From Candidatus Sulfotelmatobacter sp. (GTDB lineage Bacteria > Acidobacteriota > Terriglobia > Terriglobales > Acidobacteriaceae), in assembly GCA_030041475.1 (NCBI GenBank), contig JASHNU010000012.1, forward strand, positions 1 to 64,000: a stretch of 64,000 bases of DNA, read 5' to 3'. The first letter of the stretch is position 1, and the number at the start of each line of letters is the position of its first letter. The notes under the pieces are model-generated. The model worked only from the letters and a program-made list of their open reading frames with translations, was not told where the DNA came from and did not search any database. Positions 51,144-59,329 of the stretch are shown here, one piece after another. Made by a program: the position numbers and the translations under genes.

Positions 51144-51542
51144 GTGAAAACCAATCACAAAGTGGTGCTGGCGCTACTGGCAGGCGTTTCTATGGGCGTT
51201 GCCGGCGCGAGGCTGATTCATGCGCAGCAAGTCAAGACGCGCCCTGCATATGTCATCGCCGAAGTCGAGAGGACGGACCCCGATCCCAATGCCACGAAAG
51301 AGTATGCAGAGAGGGTGCCGGGAATCATCGCGGCTTTCCATGGCCACTATGTCGTTCGCGGCGGAAAGATCGAGACTCTGGAGGGCGAAGCGCCGAAGGG
51401 TTATATCGTGGTTCTGGGTTTCGACAGCATGGAGCAAGCGCGTAGCTGGTACAACTCGCCAGCCTATCAGGCGATCGCGCCGATCCGGCAGCGCGCCACC
51501 AAGAGCCGCTTGATTCTTGCCGAGGGCGTTGCCTCCGAGTGA
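51144..51542 (+). CDS. DUF1330 family protein with signal peptide
   Basis: A 132-residue protein starting at GTG 51144, supported by GGAGGAGG about 10 bases upstream. The first 27 residues (KVVLALLAGVSMGVAGARLI) are an export signal, and the rest is a ferredoxin-like DUF1330 domain (PAYVIAEVERTDPD, GFDSMEQARSWYNSPAYQ). Members resemble small antibiotic-biosynthesis monooxygenase folds, but the activity is unknown. It is divergent from the HxlR regulator, so its expression may respond to the compound sensed by that regulator. Confidence 0.85.
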   Translation: MKTNHKVVLALLAGVSMGVAGARLIHAQQVKTRPAYVIAEVERTDPDPNATKEYAERVPGIIAAFHGHYVVRGGKIETLEGEAPKGYIVVLGFDSMEQARSWYNSPAYQAIAPIRQRATKSRLILAEGVASE

Positions 51543-51669
51543 AGTCCACTTTTGCCGTTCGGCCTGAATCGTCAGCCCCGGCAGGAACGTTTCACCGCTG
51601 GCCGATGAGAGGCCTGCTGAGAGACCCGATGGGAAAGCCGATGACGAAACGGTGCGTTAAAATGCCTGC

Positions 51670-52602
51670 GTGGCTGCCGCCATCCAGTGCCGCGACTTGC
51701 GCAAGACCTACGACAGCAAAGTCGAAGCCGTCCGCGGGCTGAACCTGGAAATCCAGGCCGGCGAATGCTTCGGCCTGCTGGGGCCGAACGGGGCGGGGAA
51801 GACCACGACCATCGAAATCCTGGAGGGCCTGCTTGCGCCCACTTCGGGCGAGGTGTTCATCTTCGGCCACACCTGGCACGAGAACGAGCGCGAGATGCGC
51901 GAGTGGCTGGGAATCTCCTTGCAGGAAACGCGGCTGTCGGAAAAGCTGAGCGTGCGCGAGACTATTGAACTGTTCGCCAGCTTCTATCGCGAGCCCCGCT
52001 CCTCCGACGAAGTGCTGGAAGAACTGCAGCTCACCGAGAAGGCCGACGCCTGGGTCGGCAAGCTTTCGGGCGGACAGCGACAGCGGCTGGCGGTCGCGAC
52101 GGCTCTGGTGTGCAATCCGAAGATTTTGTTTCTCGATGAGCCCACGACCGGCCTCGATCCGCAGAGCCGGCGGCAGCTCTGGGACATCATTCGCCAGTTT
52201 CAGCAGGACGGCGGCACCGTTTTGCTGACGACTCATTACATGGACGAAGCCGAGCGCCTTTGCGACCGGCTGGCCATTGTGGACCATGGCCAGATCATCG
52301 CCGAAGGCTCGCCCGCCGATTTGATCGAGCGGCTCGGCGGGCACCACGTGGTCGAGTTCTCCACCAGCGGCAATTCCGACGGTGCATCGTTACAAGCCTG
52401 GCGCGGCTTGCCCAGCGTGGAATCCGTTCGCGAGGACTCAGGCGTGATTGCTCTGAACGTGAAAGAACCTCACCTCACGATCCCGGCGCTGCTCGAAGCC
52501 GTGGGCCAGAGAGGAAGCGAATTGCAGCATCTGACCACGCGCCAGGCAAGTCTGGAAGACGTGTTTGTTCGGCTGACGGGCCGGCATCTGCGGGATGAAT
52601 AA
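51670..52602 (+). CDS. ABC transporter ATP-binding protein
   Basis: A 310-residue ABC-2-type exporter ATPase. Walker A GPNGAGKTT, signature KLSGGQRQR, Walker B ILFLDEPTTGLD and the switch histidine in TTHYMDEAERL are intact. The C-terminal 80 residues (SLEDVFVRLTGRHLRDE) are typical of this subfamily. The start is GTG at 51670. It pairs with the permease at 52719-53825 across a palindromic repeat. Substrate unknown. Confidence 0.94.
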   Translation: MAAAIQCRDLRKTYDSKVEAVRGLNLEIQAGECFGLLGPNGAGKTTTIEILEGLLAPTSGEVFIFGHTWHENEREMREWLGISLQETRLSEKLSVRETIELFASFYREPRSSDEVLEELQLTEKADAWVGKLSGGQRQRLAVATALVCNPKILFLDEPTTGLDPQSRRQLWDIIRQFQQDGGTVLLTTHYMDEAERLCDRLAIVDHGQIIAEGSPADLIERLGGHHVVEFSTSGNSDGASLQAWRGLPSVESVREDSGVIALNVKEPHLTIPALLEAVGQRGSELQHLTTRQASLEDVFVRLTGRHLRDE

Positions 52603-52614
52603 CGGACTTCTCAG

Positions 52615-52689
52615 CCACGGATTACGCGGATTTTCACGGATAAGACCAGGAGACACGATTTAATTCGTGTGAATCTGCGGAATCCTTGG
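52615..52689. repeat. Imperfect inverted repeat inside an ABC transporter operon
   Basis: The arms begin CCACGGATTACGCGGATT (52615 on) and end AATCTGCGGAATCCTTGG (to 52689); they are imperfect reverse complements of about 30 bases. It lies between ATPase and permease genes of one exporter. It looks like a dispersed element of the type CACGGATT...AATCCGTG. A stem this long could affect translation of the permease. Confidence 0.6.
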
Positions 52690-52718
52690 CGAGAGGAAGT
52701 TTCTGAGGATGGCTTCGA

Positions 52719-53825
52719 ATGACGGTTGCCCAACAAACTCCGGCTATAACGACAAGGTCGACGGCCACTCCTCCGCGCCGCAACGGCCGCTGGTCGGGGT
52801 ATTGGCACCTGCTGATGGCGCGCATGCTCGAACTGAAGCGCGAGCCGGAGGTGGTCTTCTGGGTCTTCGCGTTTCCGCTGCTGCTGGCCGTTGGCCTCGG
52901 CATCGCATTCCGCAACAAGCCGGCCGACGCCGTCTCGGTTGCGATCGTGGACCCAGCAGGCAACCTGCAGGTCATGCTCGCCAATTCGCCACAGCATGAC
53001 CTGTTCAGGCCGCACGTATTGCCGCAACAGGAAGCCGAGACCGGCTTTCGTCTGGGAAAATATGACCTGGTCGTTGCCTCCGACGGCAAGGGAGGTTTTG
53101 CCTACCGCTACGATCCGGCGCGGCCGGAGAGCGTGCTGGCCAAGACCGAAGTCAACGATGCCCTCCAGGCTGCCGCGGGCCGCAAAGACGCGGTCGCCAC
53201 GACTGCCACAGCTTCCTCCGAACCTGGCTCGCGCTACATCGATTTCCTCATACCCGGCTTGCTGGGCATGAACTTGATGAACTCCGGCATGTGGGGCATC
53301 GGCTTCGCGCTGGTCGATATGCGCCAACGCAAGCTGCTGAAGCGGTTTATCGGCACTCCCATGCGCCGCGGAGATTTTCTGCTGGCGATCATGACCAGCC
53401 GCCTGGTGCTGATGGTGCTCGAAGTCGGCCTGCTCCTGGTATTCGGCATTCTGCTGTTTCACATGCGCGTGCTGGGATCGCTCGCCGCCATTGCGCTGAT
53501 CGCCGGTCTGGGCTCGCTGACGTTCGGCGGCATCGGCCTGCTCACTGCCAGCCGCGCGCAGAAAATCGAATCCATCAGCGGTCTGATCAATCTGGTCATG
53601 ATGCCGATGTGGATCTTCTCCGGCGTGTTCTTCTCCTACGAGCGCTTTCCGGCGGTGATTCATCCGCTGATCAAGGCCCTGCCGCTCACAGCGCTCAACG
53701 ACGCCCTCCGCGCCTGCATTCTCGAAGGCACGCCGATCCTGCACCAATGGCCGCGCTTACTGGTGATGATTCTCTGGGGTGGGATTTCTTTCGTGCTGGC
53801 CCTGAAATGGTTCCGCTGGACGTAA
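52719..53825 (+). CDS. ABC-2 type transporter permease
   Basis: A 368-residue permease with six membrane helices: one near the N-terminus (VVFWVFAFPLLLAVGLGIAF), an extracytoplasmic domain (about 65-170) and five helices in the C-terminal half (such as LINLVMMPMWIFSGVFFSYE). This is the YhhJ/ABC-2 layout. It pairs with the ATPase at 51670-52602. In membrane topology and with no fusion protein nearby, it could export a lipid, drug or polymer. Confidence 0.93.
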   Translation: MTVAQQTPAITTRSTATPPRRNGRWSGYWHLLMARMLELKREPEVVFWVFAFPLLLAVGLGIAFRNKPADAVSVAIVDPAGNLQVMLANSPQHDLFRPHVLPQQEAETGFRLGKYDLVVASDGKGGFAYRYDPARPESVLAKTEVNDALQAAAGRKDAVATTATASSEPGSRYIDFLIPGLLGMNLMNSGMWGIGFALVDMRQRKLLKRFIGTPMRRGDFLLAIMTSRLVLMVLEVGLLLVFGILLFHMRVLGSLAAIALIAGLGSLTFGGIGLLTASRAQKIESISGLINLVMMPMWIFSGVFFSYERFPAVIHPLIKALPLTALNDALRACILEGTPILHQWPRLLVMILWGGISFVLALKWFRWT

Positions 53826-53951
53826 ATCCCGAAAGACAAGACTAATTTTTCACCCGCCTTAGCCCCGCTAGCCCCGTCCGCACATTCTGGGAGAAGTTAC
53901 GAACGAGGCGTCCGCGGTGCTTGCGAAGATAGTGCAGTACGACTTGACGAG

Positions 53952-54170
53952 CTAGGCGGCGGCTTGTTTCCGCACCTTCGCCCAGCGTCGCCTTTGCGCC
54001 TCGGCGATCCGCCGGCGGGCGTCCTTGCTCAAGACACGTTTCGTGCGCTTGAACCCATTGCCGCTGACGTGGCCGAGGGCGTTTAATGCTTTCCCTACAC
54101 GCTCCATCTCTTTTCCGAGACGGGCATACTCACTCCGCAGGGAAGTGACTACCTTGTTCAGGTTGGTCAT
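53952..54170 (-). CDS. Small basic protein with C-terminal RRRIAEAQRRRWAK motif
   Basis: A 72-residue basic protein. The first half is a helix (TNLNKVVTSLRSEYARLGKE) and the second half contains LSKDARRRIAEAQRRRWAKV, a motif common in small soil-bacterial proteins and reminiscent of AT-hook or helix-type DNA-binding tails. GAGGGGG stands before the ATG. No function is established. It is transcribed alone between plus-strand and minus-strand genes. Confidence 0.72.
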   Translation of the reverse strand: MTNLNKVVTSLRSEYARLGKEMERVGKALNALGHVSGNGFKRTKRVLSKDARRRIAEAQRRRWAKVRKQAAA

Positions 54171-54242
54171 ATTACCCCCTCTTACTTACAGACTAACATG
54201 CGAAAAGCGGAGGATAAGAATAATTAGAAAGGAAAAATTGAC

Positions 54243-54866
54243 TCACTGTGGTTTCCAGTCCAGCGAAAGCATTCCCTGTACCTTGCTCCAGTCATCGGTG
54301 TCGCGATTGAACGTAACCTCCCGCCGCGAATCAGAGTATCGCGTGTCCAGCAACAGGAGCTTGTGAATCATGTACGCATTCCCGGTACCGTCGGAGGCGA
54401 CCGTCTCATCGTATACCGCGCCGTAGACCACATAGAGGTGCGATCCCCACACCATGAGCATGGCATGCTTCTGCAGCAGATGGCCAAGGATCCAGTAAGA
54501 CAAGTCAAGTCCCGGCGTCAAAGACAAAACATCGGTCGTGACCATGATTGGACGGCCATCGCTTAACAACCATCTCCCGTCCACTTTGGAAGCGATTTCT
54601 CTCACCGACAGGGGATTAGCCGCAGTGGCCCGGTCCTCCAGCGCAGAATCTTTGCCGCAGCAGACGCTGGGGTCGTTGACGATGGTGTCGAGCGAGCTCA
54701 GCAGCACATCGGAGGGATCGTGGGAGCGGGCCATGAGCGAAGGCAACGGTCGGACACGTAACTCTTGGTTAGGAAAATACGTGATATAGCCTCCGGTATT
54801 CTGCCCAAAGGCAAGGCACGAAGCCAGAAGCAGGAGCGCGGAGCCACACCAGCGGAGTCTGGCCAT
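54243..54866 (-). CDS. Exported hypothetical protein
   Basis: A 207-residue protein. The ATG at 54866 has GGAGGTGC upstream, and the first 21 residues are a signal peptide (RWCGSALLLLASCLAFGQ). The mature domain contains SVCCGKDSALEDRA and GLDLSYWILGHLLQKHAMLM; a cysteine pair and several histidines are visible, but no known family was recognised. A longer frame to 54917 is rejected because it lacks a ribosome-binding site. Confidence 0.75.
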   Translation of the reverse strand: MARLRWCGSALLLLASCLAFGQNTGGYITYFPNQELRVRPLPSLMARSHDPSDVLLSSLDTIVNDPSVCCGKDSALEDRATAANPLSVREIASKVDGRWLLSDGRPIMVTTDVLSLTPGLDLSYWILGHLLQKHAMLMVWGSHLYVVYGAVYDETVASDGTGNAYMIHKLLLLDTRYSDSRREVTFNRDTDDWSKVQGMLSLDWKPQ

Positions 54867-54969
54867 AAGCACCTCCGGTTCTCTTTCAATTGTAGGTTGT
54901 CCAGGAGCGATTGCCATCTGCTTTGCCTAACTTTACATCCATGCGGGCATGGCCTTCCGCCCAACCAGG

Positions 54970-56613
54970 TCACCCAACCGACGGGAGAAACTTCGGCGCC
55001 TGCCGTGCCTTGGTCGCCTGTTCGAATGAGTAAGCCAGTTTGATCAGCGTGGGCTCGCTCCAGGCGCGGCCGAAGAAAGAAATTCCTACCGGCAAGCCCG
55101 AGATGAACCCCGCAGGTACGCTGATATTGGGATATCCGGCCACGGCTGCCGCATTCGAACTGCCTCCAGCCTGGTGATCGCCATTGATGAGGTCGGTCAG
55201 CCAGGCCGGACCACCGGTGGGCGCCACGATGGCGTGCAGTTGGTGCTTGTCCATGAGCGCGTCGATGCCATCGGTGCGCGCCAACTGGTGATTCTTCGTG
55301 ACCGCATCGGTGTACTCCTTCTCGGTCAAAGGACCTTTAGCTTCCGCCTTCACAAATAAGTCCTGTCCGAAGTAAGACATTTCTTTCTGACGATTGCGCT
55401 CGTTGAAATCAATAACGTCCTTCAAAGTTCGTACCGGCGCGGCCGGACCCAGACGCGCCAGATACGCGTTTAAGTCGGCTTTCAACTCGTACATGAAAAC
55501 CAGTAACTCGCTCTCGTCGAACTTCCCGAGCGTCTCAATATCGGCGGGATCGACCAACGTCGCGCCTTGCTTCTTGAGAACGCCGAGCGCCTGTTCCATG
55601 AGCGCATCGACGGCATCATTAAATCCGAAATATTTTCGTGCGACGCCGATGCGCGCGCCTTTCAATCCGTTCGGATCGCAGAATTGGGAATAGTCGTTGA
55701 GACCGCGCCAGTCCAGGATGAAAACGGAAATATCATCGCGATCCACACCTGCCAGCACACCCAGCAGAATTGCCGCATCGCGCACGGTGCGGCACATAGG
55801 CCCGGCGCTATCCTGGGTGTGTGAAATTGGAATGATCCCGCTGCGACTGACGAGCCCCACGGTCGGCTTGATCCCGACCAGACCGTTCGACGACGAGGGG
55901 CAGACGATTGAGCCATCGGTTTCCGTCCCGATCCCGACTGCCGCCAGGTTCGCGGAAATGCCCGCTCCGGTACCCGAACTCGACCCGCAGGGATTTCGGT
56001 CGAGAGCGTAGGGATTGCGGGTCAGGCCGCCGCGCCCGCTCCATCCGCTGGTCGAGTGACTGGAACGAATGTTCGCCCACTCGCTCAGATTCGTCTTGCC
56101 TAGAATCACCGCGCCCGCCGCGCGCAGCTGCTGCGCGACAAAAGAATCTTTGGGAGGTTTCGATCCCACTAATGCCAGCGACCCGGCTGTGGTCATCATG
56201 CGGTCTGCGGTGTCGATGTTGTCTTTAATCAGCACCGGAATACCATGCAATGGTCCGCGCGGGCCCTTAGCCTTGCGTTCCCGATCCAGTGCGTCGGCAA
56301 TCGCTTCGGCGTCGGGATTCGTTTCAATGACTGCATTGATCACGGGGCCTTGCTTGTCGATCTCGGCGATGCGGGTCGAATACTTTTCCACCAGCGATCG
56401 CGCGGTAAGTCGTCCCGACTTCATTCCCTCCTGCAACTCTCCGATCGTCATCTCCTCCAGCTCGAACGGCTTGAGTTCAGACCCCGCGGTTTCCCCAGGT
56501 TGGGCGATCGCGCGGCTCGCGCTCAGGGCGGGGTAAATCGTCGTGGCAGCGCCGGTAGCGATCACCGTCTGCAAGAAGCTGCGGCGGGAACCGGCGGAGT
56601 CAGATTTGGGCAT
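54970..56613 (-). CDS. Amidase with Tat-like signal peptide
   Basis: A 547-residue amidase-signature enzyme that hydrolyses amide bonds. The N-terminus SRRSFLQTVIATGAATT looks like a twin-arginine signal, so the enzyme is probably exported folded. The catalytic Lys-Ser-Ser set is seen as lysine in GIPVLIKDNID, then NPCGSSSGTGAGISANLAA and TETDGSIVCPSS. The ATG at 56613 is preferred over 56688. The C-terminal part has NISVPAGFISGLPVGISFFG, typical of this family. Substrate unknown. Confidence 0.93.
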   Translation of the reverse strand: MPKSDSAGSRRSFLQTVIATGAATTIYPALSASRAIAQPGETAGSELKPFELEEMTIGELQEGMKSGRLTARSLVEKYSTRIAEIDKQGPVINAVIETNPDAEAIADALDRERKAKGPRGPLHGIPVLIKDNIDTADRMMTTAGSLALVGSKPPKDSFVAQQLRAAGAVILGKTNLSEWANIRSSHSTSGWSGRGGLTRNPYALDRNPCGSSSGTGAGISANLAAVGIGTETDGSIVCPSSSNGLVGIKPTVGLVSRSGIIPISHTQDSAGPMCRTVRDAAILLGVLAGVDRDDISVFILDWRGLNDYSQFCDPNGLKGARIGVARKYFGFNDAVDALMEQALGVLKKQGATLVDPADIETLGKFDESELLVFMYELKADLNAYLARLGPAAPVRTLKDVIDFNERNRQKEMSYFGQDLFVKAEAKGPLTEKEYTDAVTKNHQLARTDGIDALMDKHQLHAIVAPTGGPAWLTDLINGDHQAGGSSNAAAVAGYPNISVPAGFISGLPVGISFFGRAWSEPTLIKLAYSFEQATKARQAPKFLPSVG

Positions 56614-56689
56614 GGCGTCCCGGACGTTACACAGAGAAATGTGAACTGCGGCCGGATTATTAAAGCACGAATCGCTACCCGGATTCATG

Positions 56690-56820
56690 TAGGGGCAGCC
56701 GCCGCTCTTCAGCCTGCCCTGAGCAAGCGCAGGGCGTCGAAGGGGCTGTGGGGGCGAACGACGCTCGACAGATGCTGGCAGAGTTGAGAGCGACGCCTTA
56801 CGGTGATAAGCTTACGGCAG
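56690..56820. repeat. Intergenic repeat related to the 13790 element
   Basis: The start CATGTAGGGGCAGCCGCCG (56687 on) is nearly identical to CATGTAGGAACAGCCGCCG around 13790-13808, and a further palindrome CAGCCTGCCCTGAGC... with ...GCGCAGGGC follows. It lies just before the minus-strand amidase start and is followed by the tRNA region. No protein-coding frame is credible here. Confidence 0.5.
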
Positions 56821-56821
56821 T

Positions 56822-56856
56822 GCCCGGAGTAGTTCAGCGGTAGAACGCCAGCCTGA
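56822..56856 (+). pseudogene. Truncated tRNA-Gly (5' half copy)
   Basis: Bases 56826-56852 are a 27-base exact copy of the 5' half of the real tRNA-Gly (56960-56986): acceptor end, D-arm and the 5' side of the anticodon stem. After the stem the sequence changes completely, there is no T-arm and no matching acceptor strand, so it cannot be a functional tRNA. Behind it lie hairpins AGCAGGC/GCCTGCT (within 56864-56892) and ATCCT/AGGAT followed by CTTTTCC (56899-56932). Confidence 0.75.
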
Positions 56857-56956
56857 GCCGTCTAGCAGGCGTGAGCGAAGCGGGAGCCTGCTGGCGAAAT
56901 CCTGAGCGCAGTTTGCGAAGGATCTTTTCCAGTCTCACCAGTTGAGTCGTAAATGA

Positions 56957-57031
56957 GCGGGAGTAGTTCAGCGGTAGAACGCCAGCTTCCCAAGCTGGAT
57001 GTCGCCGGTTCGATCCCGGTCTCCCGCTCCA
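56957..57031 (+). tRNA. tRNA-Gly (anticodon CCC)
   Basis: A complete cloverleaf of 72 bases plus an encoded CCA. The acceptor stem GCGGGAG (56957-56963) pairs with CTCCCGC (57021-57027), the anticodon stem is CCAGC/GCTGG with loop TTCCCAA, so the anticodon is CCC and the tRNA reads GGG. The T-arm is GCCGGTTCGATCCCGGT, with a standard TTCGA. CCA is encoded at 57029-57031. A copy of its 5' half lies 134 bases upstream. Confidence 0.96.
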
Positions 57032-57398
57032 TCGTCCTACAACGTTAATCAGCGCGGAGGAGGAAATGCCCTGACGCGTTTCCGTCTCTCGGCCTATTCT
57101 CCCTCGCATCTGTTGTAAACGGATCGGCCTCCTCGGCTTTTGCTTCTTCTTCGCGTGCTGGCGCACATTCCTGACCCCGTTTTTCGATCCTCGCCTTGTT
57201 CTCATCCCCTGAAGTTACTTTGGTTTGCGCAGAACCGTAAAACCGTGATTCGGATCACCGATAAACGTGACGTGGGCCATTTGCCCAGGGCTTGCCATCG
57301 CAGAAGATAAGTTACGGATAACAAGAGATGTGACCGCTGGGGCCACGTCTCGCTATAGCGCCGAGCCAAACCAGGCCGGCGGGTTGGGGAGGCTGCAA

Positions 57399-58286
57399 AT
57401 GAAAGGCACAATCGACATCCACGAACCGCCAGTAGGCGAAACAGAGGCTAAGCAAGCCCAACCGTCCAGCCGACCTGCAGCCGCAGTGTTGCCACGGGCG
57501 GAACTCGTGATTGGGCCGAAACTGCCGCCACGGCCCATGTTTTCCGACAGCCTGCTGGAATTTGGACAACAGCGCAAGCGGAAGGCTTTGGCGACCACAA
57601 CCTCGTTTATTGTGAATGTTTTGCTGGTCTCGGCATTGTTGATTACACCGCTGGTGTTTACTGAGACCCTGCCCAAAGCACAATTGTTGACCTTCCTGGT
57701 GGCGCCGCCACCCCCGCCGCCCCCGCCTCCTCCGGCCGCAGCGGAGCAGGTTCAGAGGGTAATCAAGCAGATTCAGACGGATATGCTTTCGAGCGGGCAA
57801 TTGCGCACACCCGCCAGGATTCCGCAGAAGGTCCAAATGATCAAGGAAGAAGAAGCGCCGCCTCCGATGCCTGCCACCGGTGGAGTAGTCGGAGGAGTCC
57901 CGGGAGGGATTCCGGGCGGGCAACTCGGAGGCGTGATCGGAGGTATCGTGAGCGCCACGTCGAGCATGGCCGCTGTCCCGAAACTGGCCCTGCCGCAACG
58001 GGTGCGCATTTCTCAGGGCGTGACCAAAGGCTTGCTCATTCATCGCGTCGAGCCGGTGTATCCACCGCTCGCCAGGGCGGCACGAGTGCAGGGTGAAGTC
58101 ATCCTGACGGCGATCATCGACACCAACGGCGCCATCAAGAACCTGCAGTTGGTGAGCGGCCACCCCATGCTGGTGCCGGCGGCGATTAGTGCCGTCCAGC
58201 AATGGCGTTACAAACCGTACCTTTTGAACGGCCAACCGGTTGAGGTGGAGACCACCATTACGGTGATCTTCTCACTCACCACCTGA
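57399..58286 (+). CDS. TonB-family energy-transducing protein
   Basis: A 295-residue TonB-like protein. The ATG at 57399 has GGGAGG about 7 bases upstream; an earlier frame start at 57267 is rejected. A cytoplasmic part of about 65 residues precedes one membrane helix (about 68-86). A periplasmic polyproline stretch, a glycine-rich segment (GGVVGGVPGGIPGG) and a C-terminal TonB domain (about 205-295; VEPVYPPLARAARVQGEV, YLLNGQPVEVETTITV) follow. It could power outer-membrane receptors such as the one at 21350. ExbB/ExbD genes are not in the window. Confidence 0.92.
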   Translation: MKGTIDIHEPPVGETEAKQAQPSSRPAAAVLPRAELVIGPKLPPRPMFSDSLLEFGQQRKRKALATTTSFIVNVLLVSALLITPLVFTETLPKAQLLTFLVAPPPPPPPPPPAAAEQVQRVIKQIQTDMLSSGQLRTPARIPQKVQMIKEEEAPPPMPATGGVVGGVPGGIPGGQLGGVIGGIVSATSSMAAVPKLALPQRVRISQGVTKGLLIHRVEPVYPPLARAARVQGEVILTAIIDTNGAIKNLQLVSGHPMLVPAAISAVQQWRYKPYLLNGQPVEVETTITVIFSLTT

Positions 58287-58322
58287 GATGGAAGGGCGCC
58301 AGCAGAGCGCCAGGAGTGAACT

Positions 58323-58814
58323 ATGGCTGCTGAATATACCTATCGCGTTTCGGCCTGGTGGACTTCAGGCCGCACGGGACTGGCCAAGTGCGAGTCCTCT
58401 CCCAACACGATTCATTTCTCCGAGGCCGCGGAACTGGGCGGCCTGCAGGGCCGCTGGACTCCGGAGCAATTGCTGCTTTGCGCCCTGGCCGGCTGCTTCA
58501 CGACCACGTTTCACGAGGTGGCGCGCAGCGCCCATTTTGACTTCACCGATCTCGAGGTCGAGATCGAGGGCTGCGTGCGTCGCAGCCGGACAGCTGGCTG
58601 CAACTTCAGCGAAATTCTGATCCGTCCCCGCCTAACCGTACCGTTGGAGGAGCAGCGGGAAGCGGGGTTGGCATTGCTGCGGCGGGCGAAAGCCGGATGC
58701 ATGATTTCGCGCGCCATCACCGTCCCGCAGACGCTGGAACCGTCGGTGGAAGCCGGTAAGGTGCCGGTCGAGGGCTGGACCAGCCAGGACGCGGCTTTAA
58801 AGGTCGGGGTCTAA
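58323..58814 (+). CDS. OsmC/Ohr family peroxidase-like protein
   Basis: A 163-residue OsmC-fold protein. Both peroxidatic and resolving cysteines are visible: AGCFTTTFHEVA and KAGCMISRAI. Such proteins reduce organic or fatty-acid hydroperoxides. It lies 36 bases after the TonB-like gene and 32 bases before the RsbRD-like gene, and the run of plus-strand genes suggests a common transcript with the oxygen-sensitive 2-oxoacid oxidoreductase downstream. Confidence 0.9.
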   Translation: MAAEYTYRVSAWWTSGRTGLAKCESSPNTIHFSEAAELGGLQGRWTPEQLLLCALAGCFTTTFHEVARSAHFDFTDLEVEIEGCVRRSRTAGCNFSEILIRPRLTVPLEEQREAGLALLRRAKAGCMISRAITVPQTLEPSVEAGKVPVEGWTSQDAALKVGV

Positions 58815-58846
58815 AGCCGCCCGCGTAGTAGCCGAAGGGGGTGAGT

Positions 58847-59317
58847 ATGATGTTCTCCTACAGATTGGTCCGCCTGATCGAATCCCATGCTGATGCGCTC
58901 GCCAATGGACTGGAGGAAAGAGTCCAAACCAGCCCGCAGGTGACCCATTTTCGCTGTATCCCGCCGCATGAGCTGCGGGAACGCGTGTACGAAATCTATC
59001 GCCACCTGGGCGAGTGGCTGCTGGGCAAGAATGAACTGGACATCGAACATCGTTACCGTGAGATCGGAGCGCGCCGTGCCGGCCAGAAGATCCCGCTCAG
59101 CGAGGTCATCCAGGCCGTCGTCCTGACCAAGGAAAACCTCTGGGAGTTCCTCAAGAGCGAAGCGGTTATGGACCGCGCCGTGGAAATCATGGGCGAACTG
59201 GAACTTCTGCAGATGCTCGAGATGTTTTTCGACCGTGCCATTTACTATGCTTCTGTGGGGTATGAAGAGGCAGTTGCGCGCGCGGCGCAGGAAGAGGCTG
59301 AGCTGCGCGTCCGTTAA
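58847..59317 (+). CDS. RsbRD-type N-terminal domain protein (sensor)
   Basis: A 156-residue all-helical protein (LVRLIESHADALANGLEERV, LHVYEIYRHLGEWL-like middle, ELELLQMLEMFFDRAIYYA). The pattern matches the globin-like N-terminal domain of RsbRD/RsbR co-antagonists, here without the C-terminal STAS domain. GAAGGGGGTGAGT lies before the ATG at 58847; a GTG at 58841 is also possible. In stressosomes such domains sense signals. It is inside the run of genes of the 2-oxoacid oxidoreductase, 12 bases before the CoA-transferase. Confidence 0.75.
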   Translation: MMFSYRLVRLIESHADALANGLEERVQTSPQVTHFRCIPPHELRERVYEIYRHLGEWLLGKNELDIEHRYREIGARRAGQKIPLSEVIQAVVLTKENLWEFLKSEAVMDRAVEIMGELELLQMLEMFFDRAIYYASVGYEEAVARAAQEEAELRVR

Positions 59318-59329
59318 GGGGAAGAAGCA

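Noticed and set aside
52611-53747. Minus-strand open frame of 378 codons
   Set aside because: Shadow of the ABC permease gene; its composition is rich in histidine, glutamine and arginine, typical for antisense frames in GC-rich DNA.
57215-57280. A 21-codon minus-strand frame reading MAHVTFIGDPNHGFTVLRKP
   Set aside because: It looks protein-like, but it is very short, has no ribosome-binding site and no neighbour to explain it; probably a gene remnant or chance.
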